From assembly GCF_002797685.1 (NCBI RefSeq), contig NZ_PGFH01000001.1, positions 310,001 through 374,000 on the forward strand: 64,000 bases of DNA, read 5' to 3'. The position numbers and the translations under genes were made by a program. Within the stretch, counting starts at the first letter, position 1. Every line of letters starts with the position of its first letter. The DNA comes from Salinibacterium amurskyense (GTDB taxonomy: Bacteria > Actinomycetota > Actinomycetes > Actinomycetales > Microbacteriaceae). The notes below the pieces were generated by a model. It ran no database searches and was not told the DNA's origin. It saw only the letters and a program-made list of their open reading frames with translations. Below are positions 34,588 to 43,966 of this stretch, one piece after another.

Positions 34588-35262
34588 ATGACTCAGTCGA
34601 AGCATCCCGCATCCGAAATCGAACTTGTCGCCGCGGCGGCCGAACCTTCGTGGCTGAGCACCAAACCGGGTCGTTGGTTGGCGGCAATCATCGTGCTCGC
34701 GATCGTGGCGGCGCTCGTCGTCGTGGCGTTCATCCAGTTCGCGCCCACCGGTGCCCCGAGCGCCGCGCCCGGGGCAACCCCCAGCGCGGGCGAGCCCAGT
34801 GAACCCTCGGGCGCGTCATCCGCGGTCCCGGCGCCGACGGCGGGCCCAGCGGTTCCCGATGTGCCCCCGGTTGCGATCGACGAACCGGCGGATGTCACTC
34901 CCGGGCTCGTCGCCACCGTCACGAAAGTCGAAGAGGTGGATGGCACCGCTCGCGGCCCCGGTGAAGTCGCCGGTCCGTCGTTGCGCGTTACGGTCACGAT
35001 GACGAACTCCACCGCGTCAGTGGTCTCGTTGCGCACCACGGTCATCAGTTGTTACTTTGGCGCCGATCGCACGCCGGCCCCCGAACTTCGCGAGCCTGGC
35101 GGGGCACCGCTGCCGGCATCCCTCGCGGCGAATTCGGCGATTGACGGAGTGTACATTTTTACTGTTCCTGCTGATCAGCGCGGCAATGTGACGCTTCTGG
35201 TCGACTACTCGGTAGACGTGCAGCCCGTCGTTTTCCAGGGCGATATCGACGACCTGCTGTAA
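34588..35262 (+). CDS. Membrane-anchored extracytoplasmic protein, DUF4352-like
   Basis: 224 residues from the ATG at 34588. A short cytoplasmic N-terminus is followed by one membrane helix (WLAAIIVLAIVAALVVVAFI, residues ~31-50), an Ala/Pro/Ser-rich linker (~52-95) and a beta-rich domain with VTKVEEVDGTA, LRVTVTMTNSTASVVSL and a late DYSVDVQPVVF. The layout matches small actinobacterial surface proteins with a telokin/DUF4352-like fold. It sits between glycan genes and the giant surface protein and may assist at the cell surface; no catalytic motif is seen. Confidence 0.8.
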   Translation: MTQSKHPASEIELVAAAAEPSWLSTKPGRWLAAIIVLAIVAALVVVAFIQFAPTGAPSAAPGATPSAGEPSEPSGASSAVPAPTAGPAVPDVPPVAIDEPADVTPGLVATVTKVEEVDGTARGPGEVAGPSLRVTVTMTNSTASVVSLRTTVISCYFGADRTPAPELREPGGAPLPASLAANSAIDGVYIFTVPADQRGNVTLLVDYSVDVQPVVFQGDIDDLL

Positions 35263-35303
35263 CGGTCGGTCTACCCGTCTCGCGGGGCGGCCCCTGAATC
35301 GTG

Positions 35304-35332
35304 ACCCCCTTTTGGGGGGCACCCAAACGGGG
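35304..35332. promoter_or_regulatory. C5/G5 palindrome before the giant surface protein gene
   Basis: ACCCCCTTTTGGGGGG (35304-35319) is followed 15 bases on by a second shorter copy, CACCCAAACGGGG (35320-35332), 67-95 bases before the ATG of the 1776-residue gene. Same pattern as the pair at 26929-26996. Confidence 0.6.
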
Positions 35333-35398
35333 CAGGAGGGGAGTATGGTGACCCACCAAGTGGAACCTGAATAGCCACAAACCCCGAGAAGGCACATC

Positions 35399-38300
35399 AT
35401 GCGCGTAACCCGCCAGATGCCACCGAACCCGCTGAGACTCGTTTCCGCCGCAGCGGCGATGACATTAATCGCGACCCTGCTCACCGTAACGCTGCCCACC
35501 GCAGCCGTTGCCGACACTGCGGCTGCCCCGCCAGTGCCGACCACTGTGTCCTCCGATCCCTTACCCACGCCCCAGATCAACGGTGTGGTCTGGGATCAGG
35601 TCATCGTGGGCAATACCGTCTACGCTTCGGGCGACTTCAGCTCGGCCCGGCCGTACGGTTCGCCCGCGGGCACGAACGAGCAGAGTCGCTCGTACGTGCT
35701 TGCGTACAACCTCACGACCGGCGCCCTGCTGCCGTGGGCTCCGACATTCAACGGGCAAGTGCGCGCGCTGGCGGCGTCGCCCGATGGCACCCGGCTGTAT
35801 GCGGTCGGTGACTTCACCTCGGTGAATGGCGTCTCGAAGAACCGCATTGTCTCCTTCGACACCGCTACGGGGAACATCTACGGCGCCTTCGATGCGGGGG
35901 CCAACTATCGCGTCTACGCGGTCGTCGCCACGAACACTCAGGTCTTCTTCTCGGGGCCGTTCACGTCGGTGAGCGGCAACACTCGCCTCGGTGGTGCGGC
36001 CGCGCTCGCTACGAACGGCGCCGTCACCTCTTGGGCTCCCGAGCTCGCGGGTGGGCGCGCCTTCGGCATCGTGGTGTCTCCGGATGAGTCCAAAGTTGTG
36101 ATCGGCGGAGACTTCACGACCGTCAATGGCTCGAGCGATCCCGGCTACGGCCTCGCCATGGTCGATGCGACTGCCGGAGCCCTGATCACCCCGTTCGCCA
36201 CCAACAACCAGGTGCGCAATGCCGGTCTCAACGCGGCCATCTTCTCGCTCTCCTCCGATGCCGACAGCTTCTACGGCACCGGCTATGTCTATGGCTCCGG
36301 CGGCAACCTTGAGGGTGTCTTCCGGTCGAACTGGTCGGATGGCGAACTCGTCTGGGTGAACGACTGCCACGGTGATACCTACTCGGTTTCACCCGCGCCC
36401 AACGGAGCCATCTATGCCGCTGGACACTCGCACTACTGCGGCAACATCGATGCCTTCCCGCAGACCAACCCCTGGTCGTTCAACCGCGGAATCGCGTTCT
36501 CGAAAGATGCCACCGGCAGCATCTCGCGCGACCCGTACGGCTACCACGACTGGTCGGGCAACTCGAGCCCGTCGCTGCTGAACTTCTTTCCCGACATCAA
36601 CCTCGGCACCTTCACCGGTCAGTACCAGGGACCGTGGGATGTCACATCGAACGCGGAGTACGCGGTCTTTGGTGGCGAGTTCACGCGCGTCAACGGGCAG
36701 AACCAGCAGGGTCTGTTGAGGTTCGCGATCCCGGCGATCGCTCCCAACCTTGATGGGCCTCGACTCACCGGCGCCAATCTTGCGCCGACGATGAGCTCGC
36801 CCGCTCCCGGCACGATTGCGCTCAGCTGGACCGCCGACTGGGATCGTGACAATGAGAACCTCACGTACCACCTCATCCGGGATGGCAAGAGCGGTTCGCC
36901 GATCTATGTGACCGAGCAGGCCTCGCGGTTCTATGACCGCCCGACGATGACGTATCTGGATACTGGCCTCACACCCGGCCAGACGTACACCTATCGACTG
37001 CGTGCCATCGACCCCTATGGCAACAACGGCTGGGGTTCGACCGTGTCGTTCACCGCCGGTGCCACCGGCCAGTTGAGCGATTACGCGGCGGCCGTGATGG
37101 AGGACCAACCCTCCAACTACTGGCGCCTCGGCGAGAGCGGAAACACCGTGGTGGATAGCGTCGCTCGCGACAACGCGACCGCGACCAACAACGTGGGCTT
37201 CGGAACATCCGGAGCGATCATCGGCGACAGCAACACCGCCGCGACCTTCACGGGAAGCTCGAACAGCTACGCCGGATCGAACACGCAAATCTGGCGCGAC
37301 AACACCTTCTCGGTCGAAGCCTGGTTCAAGACCAGCACGACCTCCGGTGGCAAGATCGTCGGGTTCGGAAACCGTCAAACCGGTAACTCGAGCAACTACG
37401 ACCGCCACATTTACATGGATAACGCGGGCCGACTGAACTTCGGTGTCTACACCGGCAGCACCCGCATTGTGCAGAGCGCAAAGTCGTACAACGACAACGA
37501 ATGGCACCAGGTCGTCGGCAGCATGGGCGCCGACGGAATGGAACTCTTCGTTGACGGAGTGCGCGTAGGAGTGAATCCCGACGTGGTGTGGGGCCAGAAC
37601 TACTGGGGCTACTGGCGTATTGGTGGAGACCGCAGTTGGAGTGGTTCCGACTACTTCAACGGTGCCATCGACGAAGTGGCCGTGTACCCGACCCCCCTCA
37701 CCGCGACACAAATTCAGAACCACTTTGAGCTCTCGGGCCGGTCGCTCTCCGGACCGCCTGCGCCGACCGACGCCTACGGTGCTGCGGTCTACAACGCGAG
37801 CCCGCAGTTGTACTGGCGACTGGGCGAAGCCTCCGGTGCAGTCGTGAACGACTCCGGACTGCAGGGAATCAATGGAGCCCTCAGCGGCACCTACACGCGC
37901 AACGTACCCGGTGCTCTGGGGGGAACGACAGATTCGGCCACCCAGTTCACACAGGCGCTCGCGGCAACGACAACCTCGCTGCCCAACCCCTCGACGTATT
38001 CGAGCGAAGTGTGGTTCAGGACCACGAGCACCACGGGCGGAAAGCTTGTGGAGTTCGGATCCTCCGCCACCGGCACCGCCAACAACTACGGCGACCACGT
38101 GATCATGCGCAACGACGGAACACTCGTGTTCGGTACGGGCGGCAACACGGTCTCGAGCACGGCCTCCTACAACGATGGCCAGTGGCATCAGGCGGTAGCG
38201 ACCCAGGGATCAGCAGGGCTGCAATTGTTCGTGGACGGCGCGGTCGTGGCATCCAGTGCGGCAACACCGACCCAAACGTTCTCGGGATACTGGCGACTTG

Positions 38301-40729
38301 GCCGCGGCAACACGGTCGGAGTGGCATCATCGAACTACTTCAACGGCGACCTCGATGAGTTCGCGGTGTACCAAACGGTGCTGACGCCGAGCGAAGTCAG
38401 CTCGCACTTCTTGATCGGAACCGCGAACGAAGCACCGCTTGCCGAGTTCACGCATTCGGAGAGCGACCTCGTGGCCAGCTTCGATGCGACCGGATCATCC
38501 GACCCCGACGGCACTATCGACGCTTATGAGTGGGACTTCGGTGACGGTGCCTCGAGCACGGACGCGGTAGTCGATCACACGTATGCCGCCGCGGGAATCT
38601 ACGACGTGACCCTCACGGTGACCGACAACAAGGGAGCCTCCGCAATCGCCGCCGCCACAGTGACGGTGTTGGCTCCGAACGTGGCCCCGACCGCGGCCTT
38701 CACGAGCGAAACCACCGACAACGTGGTGAGCTTCGACGCGAGCGGTTCGGCCGATAGCGACGGCACGATCAGCTCGTTCGCGTGGGACTTCGGCGATGGA
38801 GCATCCGACAGTGGAGAGAGCACCTCGCACCTCTACGCTGCCGCGGGCGACTACACCGTGACCCTCACGGTGACCGACAACCAAGGGGCAACGGGAACGG
38901 TCAGTCATGTTGTGACCGCCCTCGATCCTCCCGTCGTCACCGTGCTGGCCCGCGACGAGTTCGCTCGCTCTGAAACCTCCGGCTGGGGCACTGCGCTCGT
39001 CGGCGGCGACTGGTCGACGAACAGCAGCGGCAACTTCTCGGTCGAAACCGATGCGGGCATCGTGAACCACAGCTCGTCGGGCACTACCCGGCACGCGTGG
39101 TTGCCGAGCGTCTCCACGGACGACGTAACGGTGAGCGCCAGCATCTCCATCGACAAGGCGATCACGGGTGGTGGTGCCTACACCGGCATCACGATGCGTG
39201 AAGTCGGCAATGGCTTCTACCAAGCTCGCGTGCGCTACTTCTCCAACGGCACCCTCGCCTTCCAGCTGCTGAGCGGAGGCTCCACCAACATTGCGTACAC
39301 GGATGTTGCGGGCCTGACCTTCAGCGCCGGCGACGTGCTGCTCGTGAAAGCGCAAACCTTCGGAACCTCGCCGACGACCATTCGCGGCAAGGTCTGGAAG
39401 CAGGGAACAAGTGAACCCAGTGACTGGACCCTCACCGCCACCTCGTCGGTAGCGAACCTGCAAACCGCGGGTGCCGTCGGCCAGTACAGCTACCTGTCTG
39501 GATCGGCCACGAATGCTCCAGTGCACGTGAGCTACGACTCGTTCCTGGCGATTGCAGGCCATGCCGACGAGCCCGTGACGCCGACGAATTTGCTGCCCAC
39601 GGCATCCTTCACGAGCGCGGCGAACCTGTTGACGGCGAGCTTCGATTCAAGTGCGTCGAGCGACCCCGATGGCAGCATCACCTCACGATTGTGGGACTTC
39701 GGTGATGGTCAGTCGAGCACGGCAACGAGCCCCGATCACACGTACGCGGCGGCGGGCACCTATCAAGTCACCTTGACGGTGACCGACAACCAGGGTGCAA
39801 CGGATGCGGTCACTCAACCGGTAACGGTGAGCTCCACTCCGGCGAATCAGGCTCCCACCGCCGCGTTCACCTCCTCGGCGACGGAACTCGCCGTAGCGTT
39901 CGACGCGACAGGATCCACGGATGCCGATGGCAGTGTCGCCAGTTACGCCTGGGACTTCGGAGATGGTGCGAGCGACACCGGCGCCACGCCCTCGCACAGC
40001 TACGCGAGCTCGGGCACCTACACCGTTGTGCTCACCGTGACGGATGACGAAGGGGCGACGGGCGCGGTCAGTCACGATGTTGTTGTGACGGCACCGCCCG
40101 GCGCAGCCTTTGCTGAAGACACCTTCGAGCGCACAGTTGCCGCCGGCTGGGGCACCGCGAATGTGGGAGGCGCATGGTCGTCAAACACGAACTCGACCTA
40201 CACCGTGGGTAGCGGCGCGGGAGCCTTCGTGCACACCGGCACGGGCACCACTCGCCGCGCGCTGCTTGAGGGCGTAAGCGAAACCTCGGTCGAAGCACAG
40301 GTGGAGATCACCGCCGACAAGGTTGCCGAATCCGGGCACATCGTCGTCGGCGTGATCGGTCGTCAAGTGGGCTCCGCGTTCTATCAAGCACGGCTGCGGC
40401 TGCAGACCGGCGGAGTCGTCGGGCTGCAAATCATGTCGGGTTCCACCGTGGTGCTGGCCAACATGAATGTGCCGGGCATGACCTACGCGGCCGGGGATAC
40501 CTTCATCCTCAAGACCAGCGTCGAGGGCACGAGCCCGACCACGATCTCGGCCAAGCTCTGGAAGGCCGGAGATGCTGAGCCTGCCGCGTGGCAACTCGTC
40601 GCGACCGACTCGACGGCTGCCCTTCAGGCTGCCGGTGCGGTCGGGTTCGAGAGCTACCTCTCCGGTTCGGCACCGAACGCTCCCGTGACCGTGAGGTTCG
40701 ACAACTTCAGCGCGCGGCCCGTGCAGTAG
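35399..40729 (+). CDS. Giant secreted protein: beta-propeller, FN3, LamG and PKD domains
   Basis: 1776 residues. Signal peptide (~1-39, ending AVADTAAA), then a beta-propeller-like region (~50-450) with repeats such as VYASGDFSS, LYAVGDFTSVNG and VVIGGDFTTVNG. Next come one FN3 domain (~455-555) and two LamG jelly rolls (~559-780 and ~789-1005, each with NYWRLGE/LYWRLGE). Then follow PKD repeats at ~1010 and ~1094, a jelly-roll-like domain (~1182, RDEFARSETSGWGTA), PKDs at ~1397 and ~1482, and a second copy of that jelly roll (~1570, EDTFERTVAAGWGTA). PKD cores read WDFGDG. No LPXTG or C-terminal membrane anchor is present. It is probably an extracellular matrix or adhesion protein bound to the exported glycan; placement between Wzx and glycosyltransferase genes supports this. 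Confidence 0.9.
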   Translation: MRVTRQMPPNPLRLVSAAAAMTLIATLLTVTLPTAAVADTAAAPPVPTTVSSDPLPTPQINGVVWDQVIVGNTVYASGDFSSARPYGSPAGTNEQSRSYVLAYNLTTGALLPWAPTFNGQVRALAASPDGTRLYAVGDFTSVNGVSKNRIVSFDTATGNIYGAFDAGANYRVYAVVATNTQVFFSGPFTSVSGNTRLGGAAALATNGAVTSWAPELAGGRAFGIVVSPDESKVVIGGDFTTVNGSSDPGYGLAMVDATAGALITPFATNNQVRNAGLNAAIFSLSSDADSFYGTGYVYGSGGNLEGVFRSNWSDGELVWVNDCHGDTYSVSPAPNGAIYAAGHSHYCGNIDAFPQTNPWSFNRGIAFSKDATGSISRDPYGYHDWSGNSSPSLLNFFPDINLGTFTGQYQGPWDVTSNAEYAVFGGEFTRVNGQNQQGLLRFAIPAIAPNLDGPRLTGANLAPTMSSPAPGTIALSWTADWDRDNENLTYHLIRDGKSGSPIYVTEQASRFYDRPTMTYLDTGLTPGQTYTYRLRAIDPYGNNGWGSTVSFTAGATGQLSDYAAAVMEDQPSNYWRLGESGNTVVDSVARDNATATNNVGFGTSGAIIGDSNTAATFTGSSNSYAGSNTQIWRDNTFSVEAWFKTSTTSGGKIVGFGNRQTGNSSNYDRHIYMDNAGRLNFGVYTGSTRIVQSAKSYNDNEWHQVVGSMGADGMELFVDGVRVGVNPDVVWGQNYWGYWRIGGDRSWSGSDYFNGAIDEVAVYPTPLTATQIQNHFELSGRSLSGPPAPTDAYGAAVYNASPQLYWRLGEASGAVVNDSGLQGINGALSGTYTRNVPGALGGTTDSATQFTQALAATTTSLPNPSTYSSEVWFRTTSTTGGKLVEFGSSATGTANNYGDHVIMRNDGTLVFGTGGNTVSSTASYNDGQWHQAVATQGSAGLQLFVDGAVVASSAATPTQTFSGYWRLGRGNTVGVASSNYFNGDLDEFAVYQTVLTPSEVSSHFLIGTANEAPLAEFTHSESDLVASFDATGSSDPDGTIDAYEWDFGDGASSTDAVVDHTYAAAGIYDVTLTVTDNKGASAIAAATVTVLAPNVAPTAAFTSETTDNVVSFDASGSADSDGTISSFAWDFGDGASDSGESTSHLYAAAGDYTVTLTVTDNQGATGTVSHVVTALDPPVVTVLARDEFARSETSGWGTALVGGDWSTNSSGNFSVETDAGIVNHSSSGTTRHAWLPSVSTDDVTVSASISIDKAITGGGAYTGITMREVGNGFYQARVRYFSNGTLAFQLLSGGSTNIAYTDVAGLTFSAGDVLLVKAQTFGTSPTTIRGKVWKQGTSEPSDWTLTATSSVANLQTAGAVGQYSYLSGSATNAPVHVSYDSFLAIAGHADEPVTPTNLLPTASFTSAANLLTASFDSSASSDPDGSITSRLWDFGDGQSSTATSPDHTYAAAGTYQVTLTVTDNQGATDAVTQPVTVSSTPANQAPTAAFTSSATELAVAFDATGSTDADGSVASYAWDFGDGASDTGATPSHSYASSGTYTVVLTVTDDEGATGAVSHDVVVTAPPGAAFAEDTFERTVAAGWGTANVGGAWSSNTNSTYTVGSGAGAFVHTGTGTTRRALLEGVSETSVEAQVEITADKVAESGHIVVGVIGRQVGSAFYQARLRLQTGGVVGLQIMSGSTVVLANMNVPGMTYAAGDTFILKTSVEGTSPTTISAKLWKAGDAEPAAWQLVATDSTAALQAAGAVGFESYLSGSAPNAPVTVRFDNFSARPVQ

Positions 40730-40740
40730 GCAGCCTGAGC

Positions 40741-41946
40741 GTGTCAGGCAAGCGATCGGCCCTGGGAGCAATCGGCTCTCAGGGAATGCAGGCTCTCGCG
40801 AGCTTCACGATTCAGGTGCTTGTTGCGCGCACGCTTGGCTTTGACGGGCTCGGTGCGTTCGCCATTGCGTATGGCGTGATGGTGCTCGTCGCCGGACTTG
40901 CGAGTGGGATGGTCGGCGACTCGCTCGTTGTGCTCGAGCGGCGTACTCCGGCGGTGCGGTCGGCGCTGCAGCAGTTCGCGCTGGGGATTGCCGTGGTGGC
41001 CGGAGTTCTTTCCGCAACGCTCGCGGGAGCATCCGGACTGTTGGATGCCTCCACCGCCGCGATGTTCGGAGCTGGCGTCGCCTTCTTCGCGCTCGAAGAA
41101 CTCATGCGCCGCCTACTCATGGCCGGCATGGGCTTCTGGCGCGTCATGCTGATCGACTTCGCGTCGTTCGCGGTCGCGCTACTGGTGATTGCGTTCAGCG
41201 CGCTCGCCGGTGGTCTCAGCCTCTTCGTGTTTCTCGGCGCGGTCGCTGCCGGTCAGCTCGCCGCGATTGGGCTCGGCGCAGTGCTGCTTCCCCGGGAAGA
41301 ACGTTTCGTCGTGGGCTTCGTGCGCGGGGGAGTCGGTACCGTCTTTCGCTACGGCATCTGGCGAGCTGGCCAGCAGTTTCTGCGACCGGCGCTTCTCACC
41401 GTGGTGCGCCTGCTCGTGACCGTGCTCGCGAGCCTTGCCGCCACCGGACTCCTCGAAGCCGGCCGAGTGTTCGTCGCGCCCGCAACGCTCGCGGTCAGCG
41501 GCCTCAGCTCGTACCTCTTCGTCTCCTTCGCCCGAGACAGCAGCAAGCTGCTGGCCGAGAAACTACGACGTGCGGATCGTGCGGTAACCACCCTGGTCGG
41601 TCTCACCGTGGTCGTCGGTGCGCTCCTTGTCGCGCTGCTGCCGTGGGGAGGTGCCCTGCTCTTCGGCACCGCGCCCGACCTGCTCGCCGTGATCGGCTGG
41701 ATCGCCTACACCGCGTCTATTGCCGCCGTGACTCCGTATGGTGCGCTCGCGGCGGTCGGCGGAAAACAAGCAGCCGTGTTTGGGATCCGGGCGGCCGATA
41801 CCGTTCTCGCTATCGGATTCGTGAGCGCCGTGTTGCTGGCCGGGGGAGACGTGCAGTGGGTTCCGGCGGCGTTGGCCGCGGCATCCATTTTGGGCGGTCT
41901 CGGTATTCGCTGGCTGATTCTGGTGCCGCTGGTAAAGACGGGCTAA
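40741..41946 (+). CDS. Wzx-like polysaccharide flippase (MOP superfamily)
   Basis: 401 residues from the GTG at 40741. About 12 predicted membrane helices; the N-terminus SALGAIGSQGMQALASFTIQVLVARTLGFDGLG is typical of O-unit translocases (oligosaccharide flippases). It would move the undecaprenyl-linked repeat unit across the membrane for polymerisation by the Wzy-like protein at 45523. Only 11 bases separate it from the giant surface protein gene, suggesting co-transcription. Confidence 0.85.
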   Translation: MSGKRSALGAIGSQGMQALASFTIQVLVARTLGFDGLGAFAIAYGVMVLVAGLASGMVGDSLVVLERRTPAVRSALQQFALGIAVVAGVLSATLAGASGLLDASTAAMFGAGVAFFALEELMRRLLMAGMGFWRVMLIDFASFAVALLVIAFSALAGGLSLFVFLGAVAAGQLAAIGLGAVLLPREERFVVGFVRGGVGTVFRYGIWRAGQQFLRPALLTVVRLLVTVLASLAATGLLEAGRVFVAPATLAVSGLSSYLFVSFARDSSKLLAEKLRRADRAVTTLVGLTVVVGALLVALLPWGGALLFGTAPDLLAVIGWIAYTASIAAVTPYGALAAVGGKQAAVFGIRAADTVLAIGFVSAVLLAGGDVQWVPAALAAASILGGLGIRWLILVPLVKTG

Positions 41947-42000
41947 CGCTCGGGTTGAGCGCTGCGGTGCGGTTGGCCAGACGGCCGGCCCGAGACCGGG

Positions 42001-43797
42001 CTAGCGCTCTAGAACGCTGCCCCCGAGGTGCTCAAGCCCCGTCTGCTCTTGCCCGGTGCCGCGCGCGAAGTCGGCGAGCGAGCTGAACGGGGTGACCCCG
42101 ATCGCGTTGGTCGGCCACGCGATAAGGGTTCGTGGGGCAGTGTCCGTCGCGCGCACGTAGAGGTTGTTGTCGACAGTGATGCCGAAGTCGCGGGCGCTGC
42201 GGGTGCGAGAGTAGTCCTCGACCCAGAGCAGTGCCTCGCTGCTGCCGACGAGAGTGTTGCCGATGATGCTCACGTCGGTGCCGACCCACGTCATTTCGGG
42301 GTCATCCAGATGCCGCTCGTCGTGGCCGGCCTCGTTCTCGTCGCTCTTGAGCCGTTCGTCTTGCAGCACCGCGATGGCGTTGCGGCTGCCCACCACGATA
42401 TTGTCGCGAATCTCGACGCTGCTCGTGTCGTTGATCTTCATGCCGTAGATGCGGTTGTCGGCGAGGTAGTTGTCGGCCACGAGCGCGCGGGCCGAGATTT
42501 CGAGAAAGAGACCGTGACCCGCATTGCCGACGAAGGTGCTTCCCGTGATGGTCATGTCACGGCACGACTGATCGAACCAGAGCGCGGTCGCGTTGTTGGC
42601 GGAGAAGTCAGAGTTGCGAATCTCGACGGTGCGCGAGCGCGTGAGTTTGAGCCCGCCCGCGACGGGCGCGCGATTGAACCACTCCGTGTTGTTGCCGGAG
42701 GCCTTCAGCCCGTCGATCAGCAGATTGTCGGCATAGTTGGCGGCCACCCCGATCATGCCGCTCTCGGTAACCGTCACCTGGCGGATTGTCGTGTTCGCCG
42801 CCGTGATGAAGAGCCCCGACGTGGCCGACTCGGTGATCACCACGTTCTCGATCGTCACACCGGGGCGCTCCACTGTGACCGCCCCAAAGTCGGGAACCGA
42901 AGGCGCAAAACGACGAACGCCGATGCCGCGAATCGTTGACCCTTCTGCCCGGATGCTCAGGGCCCGCTGCAGCGTGCTTGCCCTCACTGTGTGGCCGCTG
43001 GGGTTCTCGCCGAGGTACAGCGCGCCCGCGCTCTCGTCGTGGAAGAAGCTCGACGCCGTCACCTCGTCTCGCGAGCCGACCTGGGTGAGCGGGGCGTCAT
43101 CCAGCCACAGTTGGTCCGGATGCGCGGCCAGCGGATGCGCGGCGGTCACGAAGTTCCAGTACTGCTCGGTGTTGTCGGGGGCGCCCCGTTCGTAGGTGGG
43201 GCTCGAGTCGAAGACGGTGCCCCACGCCACCGACCACAGTTCGTCGCCAGTTTGCTCGCCGCCAGTTTGCTCGCCGTCGGCTTGCTCCCGGTCGGCTTGC
43301 TCGCCGTCGAGCTGCCAGCCCTTCACAATCTCGCTGCCATCGAGCCAGACGACCTCGCCCGGGTACGACTGCACCGTTACCGGGGTGCCCTCGGCGATCG
43401 TGAACGCCTCGTGATATTCGCCCGCCCGCAGCACGATCATGCCGCCCGCGGAGACCCGCGCCAGTGCTGCTTTGATCGTGCGGAGTGGTGACTCGAGGCT
43501 GCCGTCCGCGTCGTTGTCGCCCGAGGGCGACACGAAGAGAGCGCCGGCCGGGATCTCGTAGCTGGTGGTTCCGAGCTCAGCGGCTCCGGCATCCGCGGCG
43601 CTCGCCGCAACGCCATCGGGAGCACCGACGCCTTCGACAATGGGAACATCGGGACGCGTCGTCGTGGTGGCCCTGCCACCGAACGAGGAAACGACGAGGG
43701 CGGTGGCCGCCACGGCCAGAGCGAGCACGATTGCGACCGCAGCGAAGACCTGTCGGCGTCGAAAACGTCGATTCGTCGTGCCTCTCGCAACGCTCAC
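42001..43797 (-). CDS. Membrane-anchored right-handed beta-helix protein
   Basis: 598 residues. An N-terminal membrane anchor or signal (VFAAVAIVLALAVAATALVV, ~16-35) is followed by a Thr/Ala-rich linker and the DUF1565-like start LFVSPSGDNDADGSLESPLRTI. A parallel beta-helix follows (~245-560), made of turns such as VTIENVVITES, TTIRQVTVTESG, LVADNYLADNRIYGMKIND and VSIIGNTLVGS. The fold is that of polysaccharide lyases/epimerases and phage tail-spike depolymerases. No catalytic residues could be assigned. A 15-base tandem repeat inserts Q-A-D/T-G-E units near residues 161-185. In a glycan cluster it may trim or modify the exported polymer. Confidence 0.85.
   Translation of the reverse strand: MSVARGTTNRRFRRRQVFAAVAIVLALAVAATALVVSSFGGRATTTTRPDVPIVEGVGAPDGVAASAADAGAAELGTTSYEIPAGALFVSPSGDNDADGSLESPLRTIKAALARVSAGGMIVLRAGEYHEAFTIAEGTPVTVQSYPGEVVWLDGSEIVKGWQLDGEQADREQADGEQTGGEQTGDELWSVAWGTVFDSSPTYERGAPDNTEQYWNFVTAAHPLAAHPDQLWLDDAPLTQVGSRDEVTASSFFHDESAGALYLGENPSGHTVRASTLQRALSIRAEGSTIRGIGVRRFAPSVPDFGAVTVERPGVTIENVVITESATSGLFITAANTTIRQVTVTESGMIGVAANYADNLLIDGLKASGNNTEWFNRAPVAGGLKLTRSRTVEIRNSDFSANNATALWFDQSCRDMTITGSTFVGNAGHGLFLEISARALVADNYLADNRIYGMKINDTSSVEIRDNIVVGSRNAIAVLQDERLKSDENEAGHDERHLDDPEMTWVGTDVSIIGNTLVGSSEALLWVEDYSRTRSARDFGITVDNNLYVRATDTAPRTLIAWPTNAIGVTPFSSLADFARGTGQEQTGLEHLGGSVLER
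43241..43315 (-). repeat. In-frame 15-base tandem repeat, five units
   Basis: Five degenerate copies of a 15-mer (type TCGCCGTCGGCTTGC on the plus strand) at 43241, 43256, 43271, 43286 and 43301. In the beta-helix protein they encode five-residue units of the type E-Q-x-x-G. Unit gain or loss would keep the frame. Confidence 0.85.
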
Positions 43798-43966
43798 AAG
43801 CGCTCCTTATGGCGTGAAAACCGCAGCAATCGGGGGTGCGCTGCGGAATCGATCCGGTATCTATTCTCCCAGAATCGCCCGGAAGCTACTAGGGTAAGGA
43901 AACCTGCAACGCTTGTTCAGCACACTGTCGTGCTGATTGTTACCCATCCCGATTGGGGTTCAACGC

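Noticed and set aside
36389-38188. 599-codon minus-strand open frame inside the giant surface protein
   Set aside because: Antisense to FN3/LamG coding sequence; composition typical of a shadow frame.
43241-43315. Short spaced repeats as a CRISPR array
   Set aside because: Units are contiguous 15-mers in frame within a protein-coding gene, with no spacers.
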